Assembly (NCBI RefSeq): GCF_000786105.1
Contig: NZ_JTEV01000034.1
Span: 1 to 41,817, forward strand
Length of the DNA stretch: 41,817 bases
Source: Bdellovibrio sp. ArHS
Lineage (GTDB): Bacteria; Bdellovibrionota; Bdellovibrionia; Bdellovibrionales; Bdellovibrionaceae
Direction: 5' to 3'
Shown here: one piece after another, positions 25,323 to 33,063 of the stretch
Layout: every line of letters begins with the position of its first letter
Position numbering within the stretch: the stretch's first letter is position 1
Notes under the pieces: generated by a model
Seen by the model: only the letters and a program-made list of their open reading frames with translations
What the model was told of the DNA's origin: nothing
The model's database searches: none
Made by a program: the position numbers and the translations under genes

Positions 25323-25742
25323 ATGCACTCAATTAATATAGAACCTACGGCGCTGCTCCAAGCAATTGCGGATAAAACAAGACTGCGAATTCTTCGCATA
25401 TTGGTTACTCTTCCTAGGGAAGAAGCCTGTCTATGTGATTTAACGGATAGCTTACAAGAACCAGAGTATAATGTTTCAAGACATCTCAAAGTTCTAAGAA
25501 ACGCAGGACTTTTGAGTTCTCGTAAAGAAGGTCGCTGGGTCTATCAGCGATTGAGTTCTGAAAAAGCAGTGAAGCCTTTTTATAGGCTTATTGCAGAGAT
25601 TCCAGATTTAGACGATACATTTTCTGAAGATTTGAAGCGGTTTAAGGATGAGATCGCAAAACGTGGCAATAAAACTTGCACCAAAGATGGATCTGACTTT
25701 GAACGTCAAGCACGTCGCTCAACCCGCAAAGTATCCGTATGA
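25323..25742 (+). CDS. ArsR/SmtB-family metalloregulatory repressor
   Basis: 139 residues. The winged helix fills residues about 10-95: LLQAIADKTRLRILRILV, then ACLCDLTDSLQEPEYNVSRHLKVLRNAGLLSSRKEGRWVYQRL. The ACLCDL stretch supplies two Cys of the CxC type used by ArsR/CadC-like sensors. Metal binding would release it from the inverted repeat at 25303-25322. ATG 25323 adjoins this operator and has no Shine-Dalgarno site; a -10 box ends 7 nt upstream, so the mRNA is likely leaderless. The upstream extension of the frame overlaps the operator and is rejected. It overlaps the OMF gene by four bases. Confidence 0.92.
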   Translation: MHSINIEPTALLQAIADKTRLRILRILVTLPREEACLCDLTDSLQEPEYNVSRHLKVLRNAGLLSSRKEGRWVYQRLSSEKAVKPFYRLIAEIPDLDDTFSEDLKRFKDEIAKRGNKTCTKDGSDFERQARRSTRKVSV

Positions 25743-26941
25743 AAAATACAGCAATTATTTTAACACTTATCTTTTCTTCTCAAAGTCAGGCTGCGTGTCT
25801 CGAGCCTCTCAAGTCAGGTCTTGAAGCCTATCAATGTATTTTGGAGCAAAGTCCAAGCATTCAAGCTTTAACATTCAGAGCGGAAGAAAATCAAGCACTT
25901 ACTGCTAAAGCTAAACAAATCCCGAATCCTGAATTGGATGCAGGCCTTCAGTTTACCGGAGAGAAAAAACTCGAAGTGAGTCTCCTTCAGCCTCTTGAAA
26001 TCGGAGGGAAGAGAGGCGCTCGAGTAGAACGGGCTCAAGCCGAAAGCTCGTTTTTGTCTGCAAAGGATCTCGAGACTCGGATAGAGGCCTCAAATATGGC
26101 TTTGGAATCTTTAATTCGACTTCGGCAGCTCAAAATCGAAAGTGATCTTGTGAAAGAGAGCCTTTCTATTTTAGATCGAGTGAATCGGAAGTTGAAGGCT
26201 CGGCCAGCTCTTGCGCCTGAACAAAGAACCACACTCCGTTTATTTTCGACATTTGAAAAGACTTTGCGATTTAGACAACTAAATATCGAAAGAGATTTTC
26301 AGAAGACAAATGCCTTTATTGAGGGAGCTATAGGAAGACCCCTCACGAAGAGCGATCATATTTCCGTGGAAACTTTTAAAAAGTGGCCTTCCCTGGACGT
26401 AGGCACATCGAGCGTACAAACGGCGGCACTCAAAATTTCGATGGCTGAGCTGGAGCTCGCAAAAGCCGAAGTAAAGGAAGCTCAAAGTGAAGGCTGGCCA
26501 GAGTTCCGAATTGGACCGAGTTTTGAGCGTGATCCAGAACAAAGCGAGACGTCCTGGGGTGTAAAAGTTGGTTTGACAATTCCATTGTGGAATCTAAACG
26601 GCGCAGGAAAAAATCTTGCAAAAGCCCGCATGAACTCTGCGCAGGCGACACATGAAGCAACGAAACGTCAGCAAGTAAGTCAGTTCAGTGTTCTTCAAAA
26701 ACAGTATGTGGACCTAACAAAGATTCTTAGTGAGACTGAGCCTGTTTCGGAGATCGTTCGTTCCACTAAAGAGAGTGAACGTCTTTTTGATCGATCGCTC
26801 ATCGCGCCTGCGTCTCTCATTGAAATGTACCGCTCTACATTTGAGCTTATTGAGGAAATTCACCGGAACGAAATTCAGGCGATGCTAACTTGGGCAACAG
26901 TCGAGAATTTAAAAGGTTCATCTCCAAAGGAACTACCATGA
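25739..26941 (+). CDS. outer-membrane factor of RND metal efflux (CzcC/TolC family)
   Basis: 400 residues, signal peptide to about SQSQA-A. The two halves show the TolC-type pattern: IPNPELDAGLQF..KKLEVSLLQPLEIGGKRGARV, then coiled helices, and the second repeat WPEFRIGPSFERDP...GVKVGLTIPLWNLNGAGKN. It should form the outer-membrane exit duct, like CzcC. It overlaps the regulator upstream and the short adaptor-like gene downstream, both by ATGA, so the four genes form one operon. Confidence 0.9.
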   Translation: MKNTAIILTLIFSSQSQAACLEPLKSGLEAYQCILEQSPSIQALTFRAEENQALTAKAKQIPNPELDAGLQFTGEKKLEVSLLQPLEIGGKRGARVERAQAESSFLSAKDLETRIEASNMALESLIRLRQLKIESDLVKESLSILDRVNRKLKARPALAPEQRTTLRLFSTFEKTLRFRQLNIERDFQKTNAFIEGAIGRPLTKSDHISVETFKKWPSLDVGTSSVQTAALKISMAELELAKAEVKEAQSEGWPEFRIGPSFERDPEQSETSWGVKVGLTIPLWNLNGAGKNLAKARMNSAQATHEATKRQQVSQFSVLQKQYVDLTKILSETEPVSEIVRSTKESERLFDRSLIAPASLIEMYRSTFELIEEIHRNEIQAMLTWATVENLKGSSPKELP

Positions 26942-27369
26942 AACATTTAGTACTTGTCGCATGTCTTCTTTTTACTATTAAAGGTTTCTCAGAAGAAGCA
27001 GAAGAAGGAAAAAAAGGGCGAGTTGGCCCTGGAAAAGCTGTGATTGAAGCTTCCGAAAAAGTAGGTCTCAAGCTTTCAGAAAAAGCACTCAAGAATTTGG
27101 AACTTGAGTTTCAAAAAGTATCTGACAAAGCAACGGTTGTAGTTCCGGTATCGTCATTGGTCCACTTCCAAGACTTTGCCGCAATATATAGGGAGCGAGC
27201 GGGTTGGTTTAAAATGGTGGAAATCGAGCCTATCATCCATGGATCATCTGTTCATTTCGCTTCGAAAGATATTTTGCCTGGAGATCGTATCGTCACAAAG
27301 AACCCAGGGTTAATTCGAGTGATTGATCTCGATGTTTTTGGACCCGAAGCTGATGCTTGTGCGGATTAA
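26938..27369 (+). CDS. miniature periplasmic adaptor-like protein (CzcB/CusB-related)
   Basis: 143 residues with a signal peptide to about FS-EE. GPGKAVIEASEKVGLKLSEKALKNLEL resembles the segment before the core of CzcB-type adaptors, and VPVSSLVHFQDFAAIYRERAGWFKMVEIEPIIHG...LPGDRIVTKNPGLI resembles their membrane-proximal C-terminal domain. The lipoyl, alpha-hairpin and most barrel domains, some 200 residues, are absent. It sits exactly where the adaptor gene belongs, between the outer-membrane factor and the pump, overlapping the first by four bases. Either a natural compact adaptor or an in-frame deletion product. Confidence 0.7.
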   Translation: MKHLVLVACLLFTIKGFSEEAEEGKKGRVGPGKAVIEASEKVGLKLSEKALKNLELEFQKVSDKATVVVPVSSLVHFQDFAAIYRERAGWFKMVEIEPIIHGSSVHFASKDILPGDRIVTKNPGLIRVIDLDVFGPEADACAD

Positions 27370-27372
27370 TTT

Positions 27373-30300
27373 ATGATAAATCGAATTATTCACTTCTCTG
27401 TCTATCATAGGGGCGTTGTTCTCTTCATGACCGCACTTCTTGCGGGCTTGGGATGGTATAGCTTTAACCACCTTTCAATTGATGCGGTTCCAGATATTAC
27501 TGATACACAGGTTCAAGTCTTTTCGACTGTAGGTGGTTTATCTGCTGAAGAAGTCGAAAGGAATGTTACATTCCCCGTCGAAAACTCAATGGCTGGAATA
27601 GCTGGAGTCCGACAGGTTCGCTCATTGAGTCGCTTTGGCTTATCAGTGGTGACGGTTGTCTTCAACGATGGGGCTGATATCTACCGCGCCCGACAAATGG
27701 TCTCCGAGCGCCTACAAGGTCTTTCAAATGAACTTCCCAAAAGTGTTCATCCAAAGCTGGGGCCTATTAGCACAGGGCTGGGAGAGGTCTTCTTTTACTC
27801 CATTGAGTCTAAGAATCCGGAAAAAGGTGAAAAGCGACTGGCTCAGTTGATGGAAGAAAGATCCATCCAGGAGTGGTATGTAAAGCCACGACTCTTAACA
27901 GTGCCGGGAGTTGCCGAAATCAATACTATTGGCGGTTTCGAGAAACAGTACCATGTTCAGCCAGATCCCGTGAAACTTGCTCGCTATGGAATTAGTTTTC
28001 ATGAGATCGTTGAAGCCCTCAATGCCACAAATCAGAATGTTGGCGGTGGATATATTCAACAGACAAGCGAACAGTTTTTAGTTCAAGGAAGTGGCCTTCT
28101 TTCGGACATAGATGAAATTGAAAATACTCCAGTCAAAAATCTAGATGCACTAAGGACTATTCTTATCAAGGATGTTGCAAAGGTTACTTTGGCTTCTGAA
28201 CTAAGAACAGGTGCAGCGATCATCGGTTCTAATGAAGCAGTTCTCGGCACTGTTCTCATGCTAATGGGAGAAAATAGTCGTGATGTTTCTATTAGGGTAG
28301 CTGAGCGCCTTGAGGAGATTAAGAAAGGTTTGCCCGAAGGAGTGGAGATCAAAGTGCTTTATGATCGCTCAGAGCTTGTGAATAAGACTCTAGGGACGAT
28401 TGAGCATAACCTCCTTTTTGGTGCGAGCCTTGTGATAATTGTTCTTTTGCTTCTTCTGGGTAACATTCGTGCCGCAGTTATCACGGCATTCGTTATTCCA
28501 CTTTCGCTTCTTATAACTTTTATCGCGATGAAGTATTTTGGGATTTCTGGTAACCTTTTGAGCCTGGGAGCACTGGATTTTGGGATCATCGTTGATGGTG
28601 CTGTTATTGTTCTCGATCACTGTGTGCGAAAAATTCATGATGGTGTAAAATCACGCAATCGAAGCCTGACCAAGGAAGAAGTTCAATCAACAGTTTACGA
28701 AGCAACAGTTGAAATTCGGACAGCGGCTGGCTTCGGAGAACTTATTGTTGTCGTGGTTTTCCTTCCAGTACTCGCTCTAGCCGGGATTGAGGGGAAAATG
28801 TTTAAGCCGATGGCGGCCACATTCGCCATTGCCGTCTGCTCAGCGCTTGTTCTGTCGTTTTCTACAGTTCCTGCTCTTGCAAGCCTTTGGCTTGGGGGAA
28901 GTGCAAAAGAAAAAGATCCCTGGCTGATGAGGCAGGCAGAGAGATTCTATCGTCCTATACTTAATTTTTTCTTAGGGCAGAGACTTGTTACGATTGGCGT
29001 CGGTATTCTGTCGATAATTGTCGCTGGAATCCTTTTTTCAACTCTCGGGGGAGAGTTTGTCCCGCAAATGGATGAGGCTTCCAGAACGATTCAGTTCGTC
29101 CGACCTGTCAATATTGGGCTTGATAAGTCCATTGAGTTCCAACGGAAGTCTCAAAAAATCATCGAAGAGTTTCCTCAGGTCGAATCCGTTTTTAGTCGAA
29201 TCGGTACTGGTGAAGTAGCTACCGATCCGATGGGTGTAAATCTATCGGACACTTTTGTGATGTTTAAGGATCGTTCATTATGGCCTAAGGGTAGGGGGAC
29301 ATCAAAGACATGGTCTGAGGTTACGCAAAATATTGTGGAGCGGCTGGAAGAGGAAATTCCCGGTCAGCGTGTGCTTGTGAGTCAGCCTATTCAAATGCGT
29401 TTTAACGAAATGTTAGAGGGCACTAGAGCTGACATCTCAGTAAAAGTATTTGGTGACGATATGGAGAAGTTGACTGAGTTGACCCAAAAACTTGCGGATG
29501 TTATCCGAAAAGTTCCGGGAGCTGGTGACGTAGAGGCGGAGATGCAGGGAACATCGCCTATTCTAAAGATCAGCCCAGATACGAGTCTCCTAGCAAATCT
29601 TGGAGTGCCAAAGCGCGAAGTTTTAGAAACGGTGCAGATTGCTCTAGGTGGTGAAGAGGCCGGTTTTCTATTTGATGGAGTGAGACGCTTTCCGATTCTT
29701 GTCCGCCTCAATGAGGAAGATCGATCTGACTTGGTAAAATTAAAGACTCTTCCTGTCCAGATCGGCGATCGTTCTACGATCCCACTTCGTCAGGTGGCTG
29801 CAATACAGTTTGATGAGACTTATGGAGTTATCAACCGCGAGCAATCAAAGCGCAGAGCAGCCGTAATGATTAATCCTCGTGGGGTAGATACTGAAACTTT
29901 CGTCAAAAACGCACAAGCAATAGTGGATAAAGAACTAAAGCTTCCGCCTGGCTATTATATGGAATGGGGTGGAAACTTTCAGAACCTTCAGGAGGCCCGT
30001 ACAAGACTATTGATTTTTGCTCCGGTCGCTCTCTTCCTCGTTCTGGCGATGGTTTTTTGGGCATTTGGAAGTGCCGCGCAGACCATTTTAGTTTTTGTTG
30101 GTGTTCCGCTTGCCTTGGTGGGCGGAGTATTGGGCCTTAAACTTAATGGGCTTCCGTTTAGTATCTCAGCAGGGATCGGGTTCATTGCACTTTCTGGTAT
30201 TTCAGTTTTGAATGGTGTCGTTCTTGTGAACTGTTTCAACGATTTGCAACGCCAGGGCCTCAGTGGACTTGAGCTTGTACGACGGGGTACTTCTTTGCGA

Positions 30301-30504
30301 ATTCGACCCGTCTTGATGACCGCTTTAGTTGCTATTTTTGGTTTTATCCCGATGATGCTTTCCACAGGTGTTGGCGCTGAAGTTCAGCGCCCCCTAGCAA
30401 GTGTCGTCATTGGAGGATTATTTTCTGCAACAATTCTGACTTTGGTCGTTTTACCGGTGCTGTACTTGATGTGCGAAAGGTATATGAAAAATCAGTTTGA
30501 GTGA
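27373..30504 (+). CDS. heavy-metal efflux RND pump (CzcA/CusA family)
   Basis: 1043 residues, full length. The N-terminal helix is followed by IDAVPDITDTQVQVFSTVGGLSAEEVERNVTFPVE, and VPGVAEINTIGGFEKQYHVQPDP, both typical of HME-type RND pumps. Helix 4 has LGALDFGIIVDGAVIVLDH: the proton-relay Asp residues DFG and VDG are kept but the third acidic residue, Glu in CzcA, is Asp. Twelve helices and the two large periplasmic loops are recognisable. It exports mono- or divalent metal ions driven by protons; the specific metal is not evident. It starts 3 bases after the adaptor-like gene and ends before a strong terminator. Confidence 0.94.
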   Translation: MINRIIHFSVYHRGVVLFMTALLAGLGWYSFNHLSIDAVPDITDTQVQVFSTVGGLSAEEVERNVTFPVENSMAGIAGVRQVRSLSRFGLSVVTVVFNDGADIYRARQMVSERLQGLSNELPKSVHPKLGPISTGLGEVFFYSIESKNPEKGEKRLAQLMEERSIQEWYVKPRLLTVPGVAEINTIGGFEKQYHVQPDPVKLARYGISFHEIVEALNATNQNVGGGYIQQTSEQFLVQGSGLLSDIDEIENTPVKNLDALRTILIKDVAKVTLASELRTGAAIIGSNEAVLGTVLMLMGENSRDVSIRVAERLEEIKKGLPEGVEIKVLYDRSELVNKTLGTIEHNLLFGASLVIIVLLLLLGNIRAAVITAFVIPLSLLITFIAMKYFGISGNLLSLGALDFGIIVDGAVIVLDHCVRKIHDGVKSRNRSLTKEEVQSTVYEATVEIRTAAGFGELIVVVVFLPVLALAGIEGKMFKPMAATFAIAVCSALVLSFSTVPALASLWLGGSAKEKDPWLMRQAERFYRPILNFFLGQRLVTIGVGILSIIVAGILFSTLGGEFVPQMDEASRTIQFVRPVNIGLDKSIEFQRKSQKIIEEFPQVESVFSRIGTGEVATDPMGVNLSDTFVMFKDRSLWPKGRGTSKTWSEVTQNIVERLEEEIPGQRVLVSQPIQMRFNEMLEGTRADISVKVFGDDMEKLTELTQKLADVIRKVPGAGDVEAEMQGTSPILKISPDTSLLANLGVPKREVLETVQIALGGEEAGFLFDGVRRFPILVRLNEEDRSDLVKLKTLPVQIGDRSTIPLRQVAAIQFDETYGVINREQSKRRAAVMINPRGVDTETFVKNAQAIVDKELKLPPGYYMEWGGNFQNLQEARTRLLIFAPVALFLVLAMVFWAFGSAAQTILVFVGVPLALVGGVLGLKLNGLPFSISAGIGFIALSGISVLNGVVLVNCFNDLQRQGLSGLELVRRGTSLRIRPVLMTALVAIFGFIPMMLSTGVGAEVQRPLASVVIGGLFSATILTLVVLPVLYLMCERYMKNQFE

Positions 30505-30549
30505 AGCTGGGTTTTCCAGTGCAAACACTAGTCTCTTTGCCAAAGGTGT

Positions 30550-30588
30550 CCTAAAAAAGCATCGATAAAAAATCGATGCTTTTTTAGG
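30550..30588. terminator. strong terminator after the metal operon
   Basis: A perfect 17-bp stem (30550-30566 with 30572-30588) with an AAAAA loop includes flanking A and T runs, so it can terminate in both directions. Confidence 0.92.
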
Positions 30589-30633
30589 ATGCCGATCAAA
30601 GGTACGCTTCTTCGGCAAAATGAAGGAGCAACA

Positions 30634-31044
30634 ATGGAGATACTTTTTGTACATGACTTAATTCCTTGGCCTAAACCGCTGAAGAAAACTCGCTCACGCG
30701 TAATCGCATTAAAGAACCAAGGTTGTTTCCATTCAGAAATTGCAAAGCGCGTTTGCATTACAAAAAGCACGTCCGTTGAAATCTGCAAACGAAATGCTTC
30801 AGAAATTAAGTTTCTTAAAACATTTAAAGGGACAAGTCCCTTTGGTTACATCCATTTCAAAGGAAAGCTTTTGATGGAAACCAGAGAGATGATTGTTGTG
30901 CATAATATTTTGCAACTTCATCAATCTGGCTATGGCCTCTCTGCGATTACTCAAAATTTAAATGATAAAAAAGTGAAGCCTCGAAGTGGGATCACTCTTC
31001 CATTCGGAAGATCATTGAGCGATACGATAGTGATTTGGAATTGA
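30634..31044 (+). CDS. HTH + Recombinase-domain protein lacking a resolvase catalytic domain (right)
   Basis: 136 residues from ATG 30634 with AAGGAG six bases upstream. Residues about 20-52 form an HTH (RSRVIALKNQGCFHSEIAKRVCITKSTSVEI). From 67, SPFGYIHFKGKLLMETREM...GYGLSAITQNLNDKKVKPRSG matches the same 'Recombinase' domain as the left-end protein: PFGY, a strand with G-D/K-L, and LN.KK.KPR are shared. Again there is no catalytic domain. Both proteins are on the + strand near opposite island ends, and the right direct repeat follows 47 bases after the stop. A role in end recognition is inference; decayed recombinases are the alternative. Confidence 0.6.
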   Translation: MEILFVHDLIPWPKPLKKTRSRVIALKNQGCFHSEIAKRVCITKSTSVEICKRNASEIKFLKTFKGTSPFGYIHFKGKLLMETREMIVVHNILQLHQSGYGLSAITQNLNDKKVKPRSGITLPFGRSLSDTIVIWN

Positions 31045-31091
31045 TTGAAGGTTTTTTAGCAAAGTGCGTTTGAGAAAAGTGGTGGTCCACT

Positions 31092-31114
31092 CTTAACTCT
31101 AAACGAACTCGTAC
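31092..31114 (+). repeat. right direct repeat of the island
   Basis: Second copy of the 23-bp sequence, with A for C at two positions. It lies between the right recombinase-like gene and tRNA-Pro. Confidence 0.65.
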
Positions 31115-31187
31115 CTTCGGTGTTCTTCTGTGGCTGTATTTGAATTGACTGGTAAATAATTGGGATAAGACGGACAAGAGTTCGTTT
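31101..31187. repeat. inverted repeat across the right junction
   Basis: AAACGAACTC (31101-31110), part of the right direct repeat, recurs inverted as GAGTTCGTTT at 31178-31187, seven bases before the tRNA-Pro 3' end. Paired half-sites around a 67-nt core are what a recombinase attachment site would show. Confidence 0.5.
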
Positions 31188-31194
31188 TTGAAAA

Positions 31195-31271
<77 letters not shown>

Positions 31272-31353
31272 ACGAGGAATGGACAATAAATAATTAGTGG
31301 CCCTGTTGTCAAATCACTAGATAGTAACGCACGACATTGCTATTCTTTTTTTC

Positions 31354-32016
31354 ATGGAAAACTTCATCAATTCGCTTCCTAAACCGGTTCTCGCATTTTT
31401 AGCCATATTAGTAGGCATTGGCGTGTTTATGCTGATCAGTCCACCGCACACCGTGTGTGATTCGCAGCAGGTGACTTTTCAAGAGCTGCAAAAGGGAAAT
31501 ATCTTTCCTACAGAGCTGAAAAAGAACAAGATTCCCCCTACAATTGTTCGCGCTAAAGAGGCCTGCCAGCTCGGCAATAGTGCGGGTTCTTGCTACGAGT
31601 ACTTTATGGTGCTTAAAAAAGTAGCAGATGACATCGGTAAGGCTTCCAGCGAATGTACGGGGCAGCTTTTCAATCTTACCGAGGTGCGCTCGGCGATGAA
31701 CGATGGGATCGAATTGATGGTACGTCTGGCCTGGGGGATCAAACCGCCCGAGCCGGGCCTGGAAAGGTTCGGTTGGATGCAAGAGGCGGAAATCGCGATC
31801 TTCTGTCGACTGAAAAACATCTATATCCGCGCCAACGGAGAAGAAGCCTGGAGCACTCTGCGCCGAAATATCTATGGCAAGTTGCCAGGGGAAGAAGTGC
31901 CGATGGCCACAGATCCTGCCCAAGTGACCGTCGAGCCTCGTAAGGCCAATCAACTTTACAATGAGCAGGATATTTTCAATCGCAGTTTGTTCTCGGTCCG
32001 CTGCGAGGCTTTCTAG
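31354..32016 (+). CDS. membrane-anchored protein of unknown family
   Basis: 220 residues. One membrane helix at about 10-28 (PVLAFLAILVGIGVFMLIS) anchors a large presumably periplasmic part with several Cys (VCDSQQ, EACQLG, SCYEY, SECTG, IFCRL, VRCEAF) that could form disulphides. The body looks helical. No domain is recognised. It ends four bases inside the convergent gene at 32013. Confidence 0.7.
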   Translation: MENFINSLPKPVLAFLAILVGIGVFMLISPPHTVCDSQQVTFQELQKGNIFPTELKKNKIPPTIVRAKEACQLGNSAGSCYEYFMVLKKVADDIGKASSECTGQLFNLTEVRSAMNDGIELMVRLAWGIKPPEPGLERFGWMQEAEIAIFCRLKNIYIRANGEEAWSTLRRNIYGKLPGEEVPMATDPAQVTVEPRKANQLYNEQDIFNRSLFSVRCEAF

Positions 32017-32216
32017 AGCGAGTACACCTCTAAAGATTTCCATTGCGGCTTGCGGTTGCGATACTCAAGCCGCCCATACAGCGCAAAAGATTCATCTGCT
32101 CTGTTCTGGACCAGAAAATTCAAAGCCTGCAAGCGGCAGATACTCCATTCTGCGGGATTCAATCCAAAGTTTTTCAGTTGATTGCGAAGAAGTTCCAGAG
32201 TCATTTCGTTTTTCAT
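32013..32216 (-). CDS. small hypothetical protein
   Basis: 67 residues, MKNEMTLELLRNQLKNFGLNPAEW... The first 40 residues are helical and the end is basic and aromatic (LYGRLEYRNRKPQW). ATG 32216 has AAGGAC seven bases upstream, which favours it over a longer frame starting at 32261. It overlaps the convergent membrane protein gene tail to tail by four bases. Family and function unknown. Confidence 0.6.
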   Translation of the reverse strand: MKNEMTLELLRNQLKNFGLNPAEWSICRLQALNFLVQNRADESFALYGRLEYRNRKPQWKSLEVYSL

Positions 32217-32359
32217 AAGTGTCCTTTTTAAGAGTTGTTCCTCGCGGGACCTCTTGTGCAAGGCGAACGCCGGATTGTTGCAGCCTTTAGTTGCAGTGTA
32301 TTGGTTTTGAGATGCTCCAGGTCTTGAGTTGTCTGTTGTCGTGGACTAACTTCTTGGAC

Positions 32360-32746
32360 ATGAGACGTAACGCTTTTTCAAAATACCTATTGGCCCAGGC
32401 GATTGTGATCGCTTTAGTAATGACTATTTTTAAGGTGATTGCGGACCGTCAGACGGCGGCCACGGTTGCAGGTGTTCTTTTTGTTTTATTGCCGGCGACT
32501 TTGCTGGCTTTTGAATATCGTCGAGCCCGCTTTCAGCACATCGTTTGGTTTGCGGCCGTTTTGCAGTTTTGGATTCTATTCGCTTTGCCGATTCTGGGAA
32601 TTCGCCTTTTTAATTGGGGAGTGCCGTTTGATCAGCTTTCCTTTATGGGCGTGCCCGGACCGACTTTGCATCAATGGTCTAGTAAAAGTTACATGGTCAT
32701 GATGATCGTAACTCTCTTCGTGTCCTGGAAACGCCCGCGTAGCTAG
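32360..32746 (+). CDS. small multi-pass membrane protein
   Basis: 128 residues with four membrane helices at about 9-27, 32-50, 59-80 and 104-121. It begins MRRNAFSKYLLAQAIVIALV with a positive N-terminus and ends WKRPRS. No Shine-Dalgarno site is seen; TTGAGT and TAACTT (spacer 17) lie so that a transcript would start near the ATG, but the match is weak. No family is recognised, and upstream in-frame starts (32291, 32312) are possible. Confidence 0.6.
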   Translation: MRRNAFSKYLLAQAIVIALVMTIFKVIADRQTAATVAGVLFVLLPATLLAFEYRRARFQHIVWFAAVLQFWILFALPILGIRLFNWGVPFDQLSFMGVPGPTLHQWSSKSYMVMMIVTLFVSWKRPRS

Positions 32747-32785
32747 AGGGGATGTTGGCTATCGAGGCTTCATCTCCCCAATAGA
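32747..32785. other. start of a 317-base gene-free stretch
   Basis: The region 32747-33063 has no protein gene. From 32786 on it is filled by the RNA gene candidate described next. Confidence 0.5.
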
Positions 32786-32815
32786 TTGTTAAATGTTTTC
32801 GAAGGCCCTTTAAAT
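32786..32815 (+). promoter_or_regulatory. promoter of the 5S-like RNA gene candidate
   Basis: TTGTTA (32786-32791) and TTAAAT (32810-32815) with an 18-nt spacer predict a start near 32822, just before the hairpin repeat. Each box matches the sigma-70 consensus at four of six positions. Confidence 0.4.
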
Positions 32816-32831
32816 CTAGCGAATAGAGCTT

Positions 32832-32862
32832 GCCGCCACCGTGGCGGTAAGCAAATGCGTCA
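32832..32862 (+). repeat. hairpin repeat, copy 2
   Basis: GCCGCCAC and GTGGCGGT form the stem, followed by AAGCAAATGCGTCA. It matches 270-300 at 25 of 31 positions, with a T-A pair changed to C-G and an A-T to G-T. The stem extends outward here (CTT with AAG). Confidence 0.65.
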
Positions 32863-32991
32863 CAAATGAGCCTGCGTAATAGGGGCCATTCCTCATATCA
32901 GTCTAGAATCGAAAGTCAGAAGTTAAGACGGGACCGCGTTTAAATGGTATCGAGGCGGCGGGCAGTCTGGAAATAAGGTATTTGGGGCATA

Positions 32992-33019
32992 AAAAAAGCC
33001 GGTTTTCACCGGCTTTTTT
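32992..33019. terminator. bidirectional terminator shared by RNA gene and rpsR
   Basis: AAAAAAGCCGGT (32992-33003) pairs with ACCGGCTTTTTT (33008-33019) around TTTC. It serves the 5S-like RNA on the + strand and rpsR on the - strand. Confidence 0.92.
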
Positions 33020-33063
33020 GTTTTTCCAACAGGAAATCTAGTATTTCAGCAGTCTTATCGGGA

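Larger units (their letters stand above)
21002..31114. mobile_element. genomic island with defence and metal-resistance cargo, next to tRNA-Pro
   Basis: The interval is bounded by direct copies of a 23-bp sequence (21002-21024 and 31092-31114, 21 of 23 identical). Just inside each copy is a gene for a small protein with an HTH and a serine-recombinase 'Recombinase'-type domain but no catalytic domain. Between them are only cargo genes: a CBASS operon and a metal-efflux module. The right end lies 80 bases from the 3' end of tRNA-Pro(UGG), a common insertion target, although no duplicated tRNA end was found. Genes outside both ends are ordinary backbone functions. The boundaries are inferred from the repeats; no integrase with a complete active site is present. 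Confidence 0.6.
32822..33019 (+). ncRNA. candidate RNA gene with a divergent 5S-rRNA-like body
   Basis: After a promoter-like element, the predicted RNA holds the hairpin repeat (32829-32850), then a 5S-like segment at 32870-32991. This segment shares TCAGAAGTTAAG and ATGGTAT with the 5S at the start of the window, and the later TGGAAATAAGG resembles the 5S GGGAGAGTAGG. GCCTG at 32870 lies 53 bases from the end of CAGAAG, the same distance as in standard 5S rRNA, and the later blocks keep near-5S spacing. Helices I and IV are not preserved, so it is unlikely to be a working 5S. A strong terminator ends it. It could be a 5S relic, or an RNA derived from 5S. Confidence 0.45.

Noticed and set aside
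24992-25489. Long minus-strand frame of 165 codons including the Cys-rich protein
   Set aside because: The extension overlaps the divergent regulator gene and its operator; the TTG with AGGAG gives a proper signal peptide.
32829-32862. c-di-GMP riboswitch in the hairpin repeat
   Set aside because: GGTAAGCAAATGCG recalls riboswitch segments, but the conserved GGCAAACC-like and tetraloop-receptor blocks are absent.
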